From IMG/VR virus record IMGVR_UViG_3300043429_000738, positions 1 through 54,557 of that record: DNA of 54,557 bases. The stretch is one strand, 5' to 3'. Shown here piece by piece: positions 47,233 through 54,557 of this stretch. The position numbers and the translations under genes are program-made. A model generated the notes under the pieces. The model did not search any database and was not told the DNA's origin. It saw only the letters and a program-made list of their open reading frames with translations. Position 1 is the stretch's first letter, and every line of letters starts with the position of its first letter. The DNA comes from a virus.

Positions 47233-47409
47233 ATGACAGACGAAGAGACCCTCGCCCTCCTGCGCAAGGTGGACGAGATGCGCGCCGAGCTGCGCCGCCT
47301 TGAGCCGGTCTTGAGCCGGGCCTGTGTGGAGTACGGCAAGCGCCGGGGCTGCACCGGCTTCCGCGACTTCCACGTGCGCAACGACGCCGCGCGGGCGGTG
47401 GCGGCATGA
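47233..47409 (+). CDS. hypothetical 58-aa protein preceding HTH-methyltransferase
   Basis: A 58-residue helical protein (LALLRKVDEMRAELRRLEPV) with a basic, two-Cys C-terminal half (CVEYGKRRGCTGFRDFHVRN). It overlaps the HTH gene by 4 bp. Possibly nucleic-acid binding; unknown. Confidence 0.65.
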   Translation: MTDEETLALLRKVDEMRAELRRLEPVLSRACVEYGKRRGCTGFRDFHVRNDAARAVAA

Positions 47410-47621
47410 GCGGCATAGAGACCGCCATCGCCGCTGCAGGCGGCCGCCGCGCCTTCGCAGACAGCCTCGACCCGCCCGTGACCGTGCAGGCCGTGTGCCA
47501 GTGGGTCAAGCGCGGCTGGGTGCCGCCCACCCGCGCGCTGGAGATCGAGACGCTGTACCGCGTGGACCGCGCCCTCCTCGTCAAGCCCAGCCTGATCCCC
47601 CTCGTCGGCGAACCGGCGTGA
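47406..47621 (+). CDS. YdaS/Cro-like helix-turn-helix regulator
   Basis: A 71-residue DNA-binding protein. IETAIAAAGGRRAFADSL, VTVQAVCQWVKRGWVPP and RALEIETLY match the YdaS/Cro-type helix-turn-helix: 'AGG...A..L.V...AV..W...G.VP'. It is coupled by overlaps between a small protein and the methyltransferase, so it may control this operon or the early elements. Confidence 0.82.
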   Translation: MSGIETAIAAAGGRRAFADSLDPPVTVQAVCQWVKRGWVPPTRALEIETLYRVDRALLVKPSLIPLVGEPA

Positions 47622-49540
47622 GGTACGGCTCGGTTTGCAGCGGCATCGAGGCCGCCACCGCCGCATGGCACCACATGGGCTGGGAGCCCGCGTTCTTCTC
47701 TGAAATCGAGAAGTTCCCGCGCGCCGTGTTGGAGCACCACTACCCTGAAGTGCCGCTGCACGGCGACTTCACAACCATTGAGCAGAACCAGTATGGAAAG
47801 ATCGACCTCCTCGTCGGTGGAACGCCCTGCCAGTCCTTCAGCATTGCCGGACTGCGAGGCGGACTGGATGACGACCGTGGCAACCTCGCCCTTGAGTTTT
47901 GCCGACTTGCTCAGCGCGAGCAACCTCGCTGGATTGTCTGGGAAAATGTCCCCGGTGTCCTGTCATCGAGCGGAGGACGGGACTTTGGTTCCATCCTCGG
48001 GGCGCTGGAAGACCTCGGGTATGGCCTCGCCTACCGAGTGCTGGACGCTCAGTACTTCGGAGTGGCCCAGCGACGCCGCCGTGTGTTTGTTGTCGGATAT
48101 CTTGGAGACTGGCGACCTGCCGCAGCGGTTCTTTTTGAGCGCAGCAGCATGTCAGGGCATCCTGCGCCGAGCAGAGAAGCGCGGAAAGAAGCTGCCCGAG
48201 CGGCTGCAGGCGGCACTTACTCGTGTGGCGGCACCGGCGAGTACCGCAGCAGCAGCAGCAGCAGCCCCCTCCTGCGCACCGGAGCCGACTACGGACACGG
48301 AGGCGAAGTCCTCGTCGTGGGCGGAGGACGGGTCGGATCTTGTGTAGACGTAGCCCCGACGCTGAACGCCGGGGGCAACCGCACGGGCGGCGACAGACCC
48401 TACGGCACCTCAGTGGACACATGCGACAGTCTGTGTGTGGCGGTCGTGGGTGCTTTGGCCTGCAACACAGGCCCCAAGGGCCATGACGCGGGCAACTTTG
48501 CGTGCAACCAAGCGGCAGACGAGGGGCGCGTCGTGCCAGTGGTTATCAGCGAAGGCGTGGACTTGTACAACGGGTCGATAACCGACCAAGTGGCCGCCAC
48601 CTTCAATGCGTCAAGCGGTGATGCCAACCACAGCGGGCCGAAGGTCATGCACACGGCTTCGTGCATCGCGTTTCCGGCAGAAATGAGCGCAACTCAAAGT
48701 GCCACCACCGAAGAACTGGCCCCAGCACTGTCGGTGAAGCACACGACTGCCGTGGCTTCGTGCCTCGCGTTCGACACCACGCAGATCAGCAGCCCGCACA
48801 ACTACAGCAACCCCAAGCCGGGCGACCCGTGCCATCCGCTGGCTGCGGGCGCGCATCCGCCCGCCGTCGTTTACGGCATGACCACAGAGCAGACACCGAA
48901 GTTCGCGGAGGACTTGGCCCTGACGCTGACGAAGCAGTCCCCAACTGGCGGCGGTCAGCCGCAGGCCGTGGCCTACTCCATCACGCCCATGAACAGCGGC
49001 AAGGACTACAAGGCGCGCGAGACGGACGTCGCGCAGCCGGTCATGGCGGCGGGGCCGGTGGGTGGCAATCAGGGTGGCGACTTCGTGCTGAGCCACGCCA
49101 TCCAAGCCGGTGCGCTGCGCACGAACCCCAGCAGCGGCCCAAATGGCGTAGGGGTGCAGGCAGACCTCGCTTACACGCTGGAGGCCCGCAGCGAGGTGCA
49201 GGCCGTGGCGTTCCAGCCCCGCATTGGCCGCAATGGTCGCGGCTACAGCGAGACCGTTTTCCCCGCGCTGAACGGCGCGGATGCAGGTGCGACCAGTGAC
49301 ATGCGCCCGTGTGTGGCGAATGCCGCCACATCTGCCGTGCGCCGCCTGACGCCTGTGGAGTGCGAGCGCCTGCAGGGCTTCCCTGACGGCTTCACGGCAA
49401 TACCGTGGGGCAAGAAGAGCGCTGACGAGTGCCCAGACGGGCCGCGCTACAAGGTGCTGGGAAACAGCATGGCCGTGCCGGTGATGCGCTGGATCGGCGA
49501 GCGCATCCAACTCGTCGATGACTTCGTTTCGTTGTTCTGA
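47618..49540 (+). CDS. DNA cytosine-C5 methyltransferase with a long repetitive insert
   Basis: A 640-residue enzyme that transfers a methyl group from S-adenosylmethionine to cytosine C5. Motif I is GSVCSGIEAA; motif IV GGTPCQSFS has catalytic Cys71; motif VI is WENVPG; motif VIII is QRRRRV (151-156). Motif IX RRLTPVECERLQGFPDGF and motif X GNSMAVPVMRWIG are near the C-terminus. About 395 residues separate motif VIII from IX, far more than normal, and contain about seven degenerate 'APTL.AGG' units. GTG start overlaps the HTH stop. No cognate restriction enzyme is visible. Confidence 0.9.
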   Translation: MRYGSVCSGIEAATAAWHHMGWEPAFFSEIEKFPRAVLEHHYPEVPLHGDFTTIEQNQYGKIDLLVGGTPCQSFSIAGLRGGLDDDRGNLALEFCRLAQREQPRWIVWENVPGVLSSSGGRDFGSILGALEDLGYGLAYRVLDAQYFGVAQRRRRVFVVGYLGDWRPAAAVLFERSSMSGHPAPSREARKEAARAAAGGTYSCGGTGEYRSSSSSSPLLRTGADYGHGGEVLVVGGGRVGSCVDVAPTLNAGGNRTGGDRPYGTSVDTCDSLCVAVVGALACNTGPKGHDAGNFACNQAADEGRVVPVVISEGVDLYNGSITDQVAATFNASSGDANHSGPKVMHTASCIAFPAEMSATQSATTEELAPALSVKHTTAVASCLAFDTTQISSPHNYSNPKPGDPCHPLAAGAHPPAVVYGMTTEQTPKFAEDLALTLTKQSPTGGGQPQAVAYSITPMNSGKDYKARETDVAQPVMAAGPVGGNQGGDFVLSHAIQAGALRTNPSSGPNGVGVQADLAYTLEARSEVQAVAFQPRIGRNGRGYSETVFPALNGADAGATSDMRPCVANAATSAVRRLTPVECERLQGFPDGFTAIPWGKKSADECPDGPRYKVLGNSMAVPVMRWIGERIQLVDDFVSLF

Positions 49541-49550
49541 GGGGACACAA

Positions 49551-51593
49551 GTGGCGGACGTGCAACCCATCTCACCCCAGCTCAGACGCGTGGAGGCCCC
49601 CTCGGCCTTGCGCGACCTGCAGGGCTGGCTCCTGTGGCGCTACGAGGATCAGGAGGGCACCGGCAAGCAGATCAAGGTGCCCTATTACGCCGACGGCGGT
49701 AAGCGCTACGGCGCCAACGGCAGTCCCAACGACCGGGCCAAGCTGGTCAAGTTCGCCGCCGCGCGCGACGCGGCCGCCAAGCGGGGCATGAGCGGCGTGG
49801 GGCTGGCCCTCATGCCCGAGTTCGGCATCACGGCCACGGACTTCGACTACTGCGTGGACGCGGACGGCAACGTGCCGGACGAGATCGCCCAGATCGCCGC
49901 GCGCACGTATGCCGAGTACAGCCCCAGCGGCGCGGGCGTGCGCGCCTTCAGCGTGGGCAGCTTCGGCAACAACAAGGCCCCCAAGACGGACGAGACGTAC
50001 GGCTTCGAGACGTTCACGTCCTCGGGCTTCGTGACCTTCACGGGCCACGTGCTGCCGGTGTGCGAGTTGCTGGGCGAGGACGACACGGTCGCCGACAGCC
50101 CGGTCGTCAATGCCATCATCCAGCACCTGTGCGACACCCGCTTCGGTCCCCAGCGCCCAGCCGAGATCAGCGACGACTTCACCGCCGGGCACGAGAAGCC
50201 CCTCGGCCTGAGCCAGCCCCTCATGGAGCGCATCCTCGGCCACATCAGCCCGGACATCGGCCGTGACGAGTGGATCCGCGTAGGCATGGCCCTGCACCAC
50301 GAGTGCGAGGGCGACGACACCGGCTTTGACCTGTGGGACACGTGGTCCGCAGACGGCGCCACCTACCCCGGCACGGAAGGCCTGCGGACCCAGTGGGACA
50401 GCTTCGACCGGCGCGTCGGGCGCGGCCACAAGCAGACGACCATGGCCAGCGTGATCCAGATGGCCAAGAGGACCGGCTACGTCCACACGCGCCCCGATAA
50501 CGCGAGCAGCCTCGAAGAGGTGATGGCCCGGGCCGAGGCCATCGCCGCTGCACCGCGTGCCGAGAGAGGCCGCTTTGGTCCGATACCGATCTACGACCTG
50601 TCCCTCCAGCCGCCGGGCGAGTGGCTGATCAAGGGCGTGGTGCCCGACGCGGAGCTGGTGGTGTTGTTCGGTGCCTCCGGCAGCGGCAAGACCTTCGTCG
50701 CCCTCGACATGGCCTTCGCCGTCGCGCAGGGGCTGCCGTGGCGCGGCCACCGGACCAAGAAGGGCCGGGTGGTCATCATAGCCGCCGAGGGCGCTGGCGG
50801 CCTCACCAAGCGCGTCAGGGCCTACGCCAAGCACCACGACATCGACCTGCGGGACGTGGCCATCGACGTGATCACCGCCGCGCCCAACTTTTTGCACGAG
50901 GAGGACATCGCCGAGGTGCTGGCCGAGATCAAGGCGCTGGGCGAAGTGGCCCTCGTCGTGGTCGACACCCTCGCGCAGGTCACGCCCGGGGCAAACGAGA
51001 ACGGCGCGGAGGACATGGGCCGCGCGCTGGCCAACCTGCGCCTGATCCGCGAGATGGCCGGGGCGACCGTCATGGCCGTCCACCACGCAGGCAAGGACGC
51101 CAGCAAGGGCTCGCGCGGCTGGTCCGGCATCAAGGCCGCAGCAGACGCCCAGATCGAGGTGATACGCCACGAGGACGGGCAGCGCGAGATCCACCTCGAG
51201 AAGATGAAGGACGGCGAGGACGGCCTGCGCTTCGGCTTCAGGCTGGAGATCGTCGAGCTGGGCGTGGACGCCGACGGCGACCTGCTCACGTCCTGCGTCG
51301 CCGTGGAGGCCGACCTGCCGGTGGCCAAGGCGGAGGACAAGCCCAGCCGGGGTGTCGTGCGCTACGGTGCCAACGAGCGCCACGTGCTGGAGGTGATCGA
51401 GAGCGAGTACGCCAGCGTGACCGACACGTCCGAGGCCCTGTTTGTAAAAAGATGCGCGGACCTGCTGCCCGCCCCGGATGCAGGCAAGCGCGACCAGCGC
51501 CTCTTCCTGATGCGCCGCGCCGTGCAGTCGTTGGTCAAGCGCAAGGACGGGCCGCTGGCTGTTGAGCATGGCCGTGTAATTTTTTGCACATAG
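49551..51593 (+). CDS. PrimPol-PriCT2-RepA primase/helicase fusion
   Basis: A 680-residue replication initiator. Residues ~15-200 resemble AEP primase-polymerases of the NrS-1 type: LRDLQGWLLWRYE, KVPYYADGGKRYG, the metal-binding FDYCVD at 98-103, and AEYSPSGAGV. Residues ~225-310 are PriCT-2-like (GRDEWIRVGMALHHECEG; GTEGLRTQWDSFDR). The C-terminal half is a RepA-type hexameric helicase with Walker A GASGSGKT (374-381), a Walker B near LVVVDTLAQV and VMAVHHAGKDASKGSRGWSG. GTG 49551 is chosen for its GAGGGGAC site after the methyltransferase stop. Confidence 0.88.
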   Translation: MADVQPISPQLRRVEAPSALRDLQGWLLWRYEDQEGTGKQIKVPYYADGGKRYGANGSPNDRAKLVKFAAARDAAAKRGMSGVGLALMPEFGITATDFDYCVDADGNVPDEIAQIAARTYAEYSPSGAGVRAFSVGSFGNNKAPKTDETYGFETFTSSGFVTFTGHVLPVCELLGEDDTVADSPVVNAIIQHLCDTRFGPQRPAEISDDFTAGHEKPLGLSQPLMERILGHISPDIGRDEWIRVGMALHHECEGDDTGFDLWDTWSADGATYPGTEGLRTQWDSFDRRVGRGHKQTTMASVIQMAKRTGYVHTRPDNASSLEEVMARAEAIAAAPRAERGRFGPIPIYDLSLQPPGEWLIKGVVPDAELVVLFGASGSGKTFVALDMAFAVAQGLPWRGHRTKKGRVVIIAAEGAGGLTKRVRAYAKHHDIDLRDVAIDVITAAPNFLHEEDIAEVLAEIKALGEVALVVVDTLAQVTPGANENGAEDMGRALANLRLIREMAGATVMAVHHAGKDASKGSRGWSGIKAAADAQIEVIRHEDGQREIHLEKMKDGEDGLRFGFRLEIVELGVDADGDLLTSCVAVEADLPVAKAEDKPSRGVVRYGANERHVLEVIESEYASVTDTSEALFVKRCADLLPAPDAGKRDQRLFLMRRAVQSLVKRKDGPLAVEHGRVIFCT

Positions 51594-51597
51594 GGGG

Positions 51598-51648
51598 TTG
51601 ACGGGAAAAGCAGGCACTTTATATGGGGGTCATCAGCAACGAAGGAGT
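51598..51648 (+). promoter_or_regulatory. early promoter-leader element, copy 4
   Basis: TTGACG (51598-51603), 17 bp and ATATGG (51621-51626; or TATGGG with 18 bp), then GGGTCATCAGCAACGAAGGAG. The leader matches the other copies except for AAGGAG in place of CGGAG. It begins 5 bp after the primase/helicase stop and drives the single-strand-DNA/recombination genes. Confidence 0.62.
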
Positions 51649-51654
51649 ACCCCA

Positions 51655-51966
51655 ATGGCAACTGCACCCGTCACCGATTTCTCGTCCGCCATCGTTGATC
51701 GCCTCGGCGACATCAAGGCGCAGATCGCCGACCTCAAGAAGATCGAGGCCGACCTCGTGCAGCGCCTGATCGACAGCGAGCAGGACGCCATCGACGGCCG
51801 CGCCTACCGCGCCACCGTGTCGCAGGTGGCCGAGCGCCAGTCGCTCGACGCCAAGGCCGCCGAGACCAAGCTGCGCGCTCTGGGCGTGGACGGCCGCTGG
51901 TTCTCCAAGAACCAGAAGGTCGCCAAGGGCTACACGACCGTCAAGGTCGTGGCGCGGAAGGCCTGA
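51655..51966 (+). CDS. hypothetical 103-aa DNA-metabolism operon protein
   Basis: A 103-residue protein. The N-terminal helix (IVDRLGDIKAQIADLKKIEA) and a basic beta-rich end (AYRATVSQVAERQSLDAKAA) resemble small proteins at the start of phage recombination operons. The ATG at 51655 follows AAGGAG of element 4; the upstream TTG at 51598 is the promoter -35. Function unknown. Confidence 0.72.
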   Translation: MATAPVTDFSSAIVDRLGDIKAQIADLKKIEADLVQRLIDSEQDAIDGRAYRATVSQVAERQSLDAKAAETKLRALGVDGRWFSKNQKVAKGYTTVKVVARKA

Positions 51967-51969
51967 GCG

Positions 51970-52149
51970 ATGGGCTGCAACGTCCTCGCCGCCGAGTTCA
52001 CCAAGGGAGGGGCGCGCAGCCCCTCCACGCTGGACCTGAACCGCATCATCGACGGCCACCGCACGCGGATGGTCAGCTTCAACGTCGCGACCAAGCGCGA
52101 GGCGCGCCAGATCGCGAAGCAGTACGGCGCCACGCCGTGGAACTTCTGA
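51970..52149 (+). CDS. hypothetical basic 59-aa protein
   Basis: A 59-residue basic protein (MGCNVLAAEFTKGGARSPST; MVSFNVATKREARQIAKQYG). It starts 3 bp after the preceding stop and ends 11 bp before the next ATG. Possibly nucleic-acid binding by charge; no family known. Confidence 0.65.
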   Translation: MGCNVLAAEFTKGGARSPSTLDLNRIIDGHRTRMVSFNVATKREARQIAKQYGATPWNF

Positions 52150-52160
52150 GGAGCACTGAC

Positions 52161-52433
52161 ATGGACCGTGACTACTGGCGCAGCGAGCCCACCAAGCGCC
52201 TCGTCGAGGAGGCGCGCAGCAAGGGCTGCGAGCTGTGCATCGCTCTGGGCGAGCGGCTGGAGGAGGCCGACGACGAACTCGAGACGGGTAAGAGCGAGCG
52301 TGAAGACCACGACATCGAACTCGACCGCGAGATCGGCAGGCTGCACGAGAAGCTCGAGGAGCTGGAGCTTATGCTCGGCCAGCGCGAAGACCGTATTGAA
52401 GATCTGGAAGCACAACTGAAAGGGACGAAATGA
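52161..52433 (+). CDS. acidic coiled-coil protein (90 aa)
   Basis: A 90-residue protein, almost wholly a coiled coil (IGRLHEKLEELELMLGQRED; RIEDLEAQLKGTK) with a CELC near residue 25. ATG 52161 follows GGAGCACTGAC; an upstream in-frame ATG at 52137 lies inside the previous gene and is less likely. It overlaps the next gene by 4 bp. Confidence 0.7.
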   Translation: MDRDYWRSEPTKRLVEEARSKGCELCIALGERLEEADDELETGKSEREDHDIELDREIGRLHEKLEELELMLGQREDRIEDLEAQLKGTK

Positions 52434-52873
52434 TCAAGATCGAAGTGACCGGCGCCAGCATCGCCGAGGTGGCTGACAAGCTGCTCGCCATCGGTGCCAA
52501 CCTGCGCGGCAGCGCCATCGTGGAGGGCGCACGCGCCGCCGTGAACGCCATGAAGGCGATGGACCCCGTCATGCCCGAACTGGGCGTCGCGTTCGTGCCG
52601 GAGGCCGCCAAGACGGCAGTCGCCCCGGAGCCCCATACCTCCGAAACCTCAGCGCCTACGCCCGACACGTCGAGCAGCTCCACCGCCGAGCCGACCGAGC
52701 AGCCTTCGCCGATCAGCGCCGAGGCCCTGCGTGACCTCGTCCTGCGCGTGGTCAAGGTCAAGGGCCGTGATGCCATGGTGGCCGTGCTGGACACCTTCGG
52801 CGCCGCCAAGGCCACGGACGTGCCTGCCGCGCAGGTGCCCGAGCTGGTGACCGCGCTGGAGGCGCTGCTCTGA
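52430..52873 (+). CDS. hypothetical two-domain protein with Ser/Pro linker
   Basis: A 147-residue protein. Residues 1-45 are a short helical domain (IKIEVTGASIAEVADKLLAI). A Thr/Ser/Pro linker follows. The C-terminal ~55 residues (ALRDLVLRVVKVKGRDAMVA, TFGAAKATDVPAAQVPEL) match a domain repeated in many phage proteins at this operon position. ATGA and TGATG overlaps link it to neighbours. No known activity. Confidence 0.72.
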   Translation: MIKIEVTGASIAEVADKLLAIGANLRGSAIVEGARAAVNAMKAMDPVMPELGVAFVPEAAKTAVAPEPHTSETSAPTPDTSSSSTAEPTEQPSPISAEALRDLVLRVVKVKGRDAMVAVLDTFGAAKATDVPAAQVPELVTALEALL

Positions 52874-54108
52874 TGGCAGCACACGCAAAGCTCAGCCCTT
52901 CGGGGGCGCATCGCTGGATGCGCTGCGCGGGTAGCGTCATCCTTGAGGCGGAGTACGCCGACGGTGGCAGCGCCTTCGCCGCCGAGGGCACCTGCGCCCA
53001 CGAGCTGGCGGCAGCCGTCCTGACGGATCCCGAGTTCGTCATCCCCGTCGGTGAGACCAAGACCGTGGACGGATACCCGATCAAGGTGACGCAGGACATG
53101 GCGGACCACGTCATGGACTACTGCAAGCTGGTCTGGGAGAGCGCGGAGCGGGCGAAGCTGCTGGTCGAGCAGTCCGTGCCCATCGGCCACCTGACCGGCG
53201 AGGACGGCGCGACAGGCACGAGCGACGCCATCATCATCGACTACGATCAGGAGGCCATCGAGGTCATCGACCTGAAGTACGGCGCGGGCGTGAAGGTCTA
53301 CGCCGAGGACAACGAGCAGATGCAGATGTACGCCCTCGGGGCGCTGCACGAGCACAGCCTGATCTCGGACTTTTCGTGGGTCACCATGATGATCCACCAG
53401 CCGCGCATGTACCACGTGGCGGAGTGGACGATCTCGACGGCGCAGCTTGAGGCGTTTGGTGAGGAGGTTAGTGAAGCGGCCCGCACCGTCGAGGACGCGG
53501 CCACCGCCGCATTGCTGTGCAACGTTGACACCGACGAGGGTTGGATCGGCGCGTACCTCAACCCCGGCGAGAAGCAGTGCCGCTTCTGCAAGGCCAAGGC
53601 CACGTGCCCGGCCCTGCGCGAGGAGGTGATGGCCATCGCGGGCCCGGCCACGGCGCATGACTTCGCCGCGTTCATCCCTGACGCGCCCAACGCCGAGACA
53701 GGGGACAACTACCTGTCCATGGCCATGACCAAGGTTGATATGGTCGAGGCGTGGTGCAAGGCTGTGCGCGCAGAGACCGAGCGCCGCCTTCTGGCGGGCG
53801 AGACGGTGGACGGCTGGAAGCTGGTCGAGGGGCGCAAGGGCAACCGCGCGTGGGCCGACGAGGACGCCGCAGAGGAGATGTTCAAGAAGTCGTTCCGCCT
53901 GCGCGACGACGAGATGTACACCAAGAAACTGATCAGCCCGACGGCAGCCGAGAAGCTGCTGAAGGACACCCCCAAGCGCTTGAAGCGGGCCATGGACCTG
54001 ACGACACGCGCGGAGGGCAAGCCATCCGTGGCTCCGGCCACTGATCTGCGGCCTGCACTGGCCGTCGCTAACCTTGCGGAAGAGTTCCGCATGACACTGG
54101 AGAACTGA
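52873..54108 (+). CDS. DUF2800 PD-(D/E)XK nuclease with Fe-S cysteines
   Basis: A 411-residue protein of the DUF2800 family, related to Cas4/AddB-type exonucleases. LSPSGAHRWMRCAGSVILE (Cys18), AAEGTCAHELAAA, DAIIIDYDQEAIEVIDLKYG with the DLK metal/catalytic motif, and DNEQMQMYALGAL form the nuclease core. CRFCKAKATC supplies the three other cysteines of a probable 4Fe-4S cluster. It precedes DUF2815, the usual phage pairing for DNA recombination or repair. Confidence 0.9.
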   Translation: MAAHAKLSPSGAHRWMRCAGSVILEAEYADGGSAFAAEGTCAHELAAAVLTDPEFVIPVGETKTVDGYPIKVTQDMADHVMDYCKLVWESAERAKLLVEQSVPIGHLTGEDGATGTSDAIIIDYDQEAIEVIDLKYGAGVKVYAEDNEQMQMYALGALHEHSLISDFSWVTMMIHQPRMYHVAEWTISTAQLEAFGEEVSEAARTVEDAATAALLCNVDTDEGWIGAYLNPGEKQCRFCKAKATCPALREEVMAIAGPATAHDFAAFIPDAPNAETGDNYLSMAMTKVDMVEAWCKAVRAETERRLLAGETVDGWKLVEGRKGNRAWADEDAAEEMFKKSFRLRDDEMYTKKLISPTAAEKLLKDTPKRLKRAMDLTTRAEGKPSVAPATDLRPALAVANLAEEFRMTLEN

Positions 54109-54111
54109 ATT

Positions 54112-54557
54112 ATGGCAACTGAGACCCGGCGAGCAGTCACCCTGATGCTCAAGAACAAGCGCCTCGGCTTCACCGATCTGGCCGAGCCCCGTTCGGTCAA
54201 CGGCGGCAAGCCCGCCTACGGCGCGCGCGTCATCATCGACCCGACTGACCCTGACGTGGCGCTGATCGACGCGGCCATCCGCGAAGTCGCCACCACGCAG
54301 TGGAAGGACAAGGCCGCCAACGTGCTGGAGATGCTGACCGAGAAGGGCCGCGTGGCCTTCCTCAAGAAGGACTACCGCAACACGAAGGGCGAGGTCCACA
54401 AGGGCTTCGAAGGCAAGTACAGCCTCGGTGCCAGCGCCCCGGCGGACAAGCAGCCCGGCTGCTTCGACAACGTGCCTGACGACGAAGGCAAGCCCGCCAA
54501 GCTCGACGAGGCGGGCATCCGCCGCAAGCTGTACAGCGGCTGCTACGCCAACGTGAA
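54112..54557 (+). CDS. DUF2815 ssDNA-binding protein, truncated by window end
   Basis: The first 148 residues of a DUF2815 protein (RRAVTLMLKNKRLGFTDLAE; FLKKDYRNTKGEVHKGFEGK; RKLYSGCYANV), a phage single-strand DNA-binding family. The start at 54112 is 3 bp after the DUF2800 stop. The reading frame is open at base 54557, so the C-terminus is missing; a DNA polymerase gene often follows this family. Confidence 0.88.
   Translation, partial: MATETRRAVTLMLKNKRLGFTDLAEPRSVNGGKPAYGARVIIDPTDPDVALIDAAIREVATTQWKDKAANVLEMLTEKGRVAFLKKDYRNTKGEVHKGFEGKYSLGASAPADKQPGCFDNVPDDEGKPAKLDEAGIRRKLYSGCYANV

Noticed and set aside
49572-51617. 681-residue open frame on the minus strand
   Set aside because: Antisense to the PrimPol-RepA gene, which has clear catalytic motifs; the antisense product is Val/His/Gly-rich with no motifs.
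1-54557. tRNA genes or an integrase/attachment site
   Set aside because: I saw no cloverleaf-like segment with a TTCRA arm and no tyrosine or serine recombinase motifs; a proper tRNA scan could still find one.

Overview
The window looks like most of the genome of a GC-rich, double-stranded DNA tailed phage with a short (podovirus-like) tail. It carries a large portal with a long helical C-terminus, a nozzle-like and two adaptor-like proteins, several large internal virion proteins, and no tape-measure or tail-tube set. The high GC content, Gp49/Sf6-Gp66 and GroES families, sigma70-like promoters and amidase endolysin suggest a proteobacterial host; the exact host and taxon cannot be read from the sequence. 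Both ends cut coding regions (a gene tail at 1-31 and a DUF2815 gene running off base 54557), so the window is a slice of, or an arbitrary opening in, a larger or circularly permuted map. I see no DNA polymerase, RNA polymerase, integrase, tRNA or CRISPR array.

Layout. (1) 1-3088, plus strand: small genes, an HNH endonuclease with its own promoter, a SNF2-type helicase and a DUF6378 protein. (2) 39906 down to 3024, minus strand: one long structural block. In transcription order it holds terminase small and large subunits, portal, Gp49-like protein, GroES-like co-chaperonin, scaffold candidate, head-decoration candidate, major capsid protein, small basic virion proteins, fibres (including a 17-repeat protein), lysis genes, adaptor, tailspike, nozzle, internal/ejection proteins, and finally a run of modular putative effector proteins at 7577-3024. 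(3) 39907-41405: a regulatory region plus a minus-strand RepA-like ATPase flanked by TGTCCG repeats. (4) 41406-54557, plus strand: early and replication genes in tightly coupled operons led by four copies of a promoter-leader element. They include many small hypothetical proteins, a YdaS-like HTH, a cytosine-C5 methyltransferase with a very long repetitive insert, a PrimPol-PriCT2-RepA fusion, a DUF2800 nuclease and a DUF2815 ssDNA-binding protein.

How it fits together. Early plus-strand operons supply replication initiation (PrimPol/helicase, RepA ATPase), recombination (DUF2800, DUF2815, SNF2) and DNA protection (methyltransferase). The minus-strand block then packages DNA, builds the capsid (with GroES-like help), attaches the tail and lyses the host. 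Its last genes probably encode proteins packaged in and ejected from the virion.

The most unusual feature is the tandem set at 6222-3024: three proteins share a nearly identical ~45-residue N-terminal leader, two end in GGAVRKVA and the gene just upstream ends in GGLAVRKAA, yet their central domains are unrelated (one ART-like, one helix-hairpin-helix/glycosylase-like, one polyvalent-protein-like). The DNA at the gene junctions is itself a direct repeat. This looks like a swappable cargo-cassette system for virion-delivered effectors.
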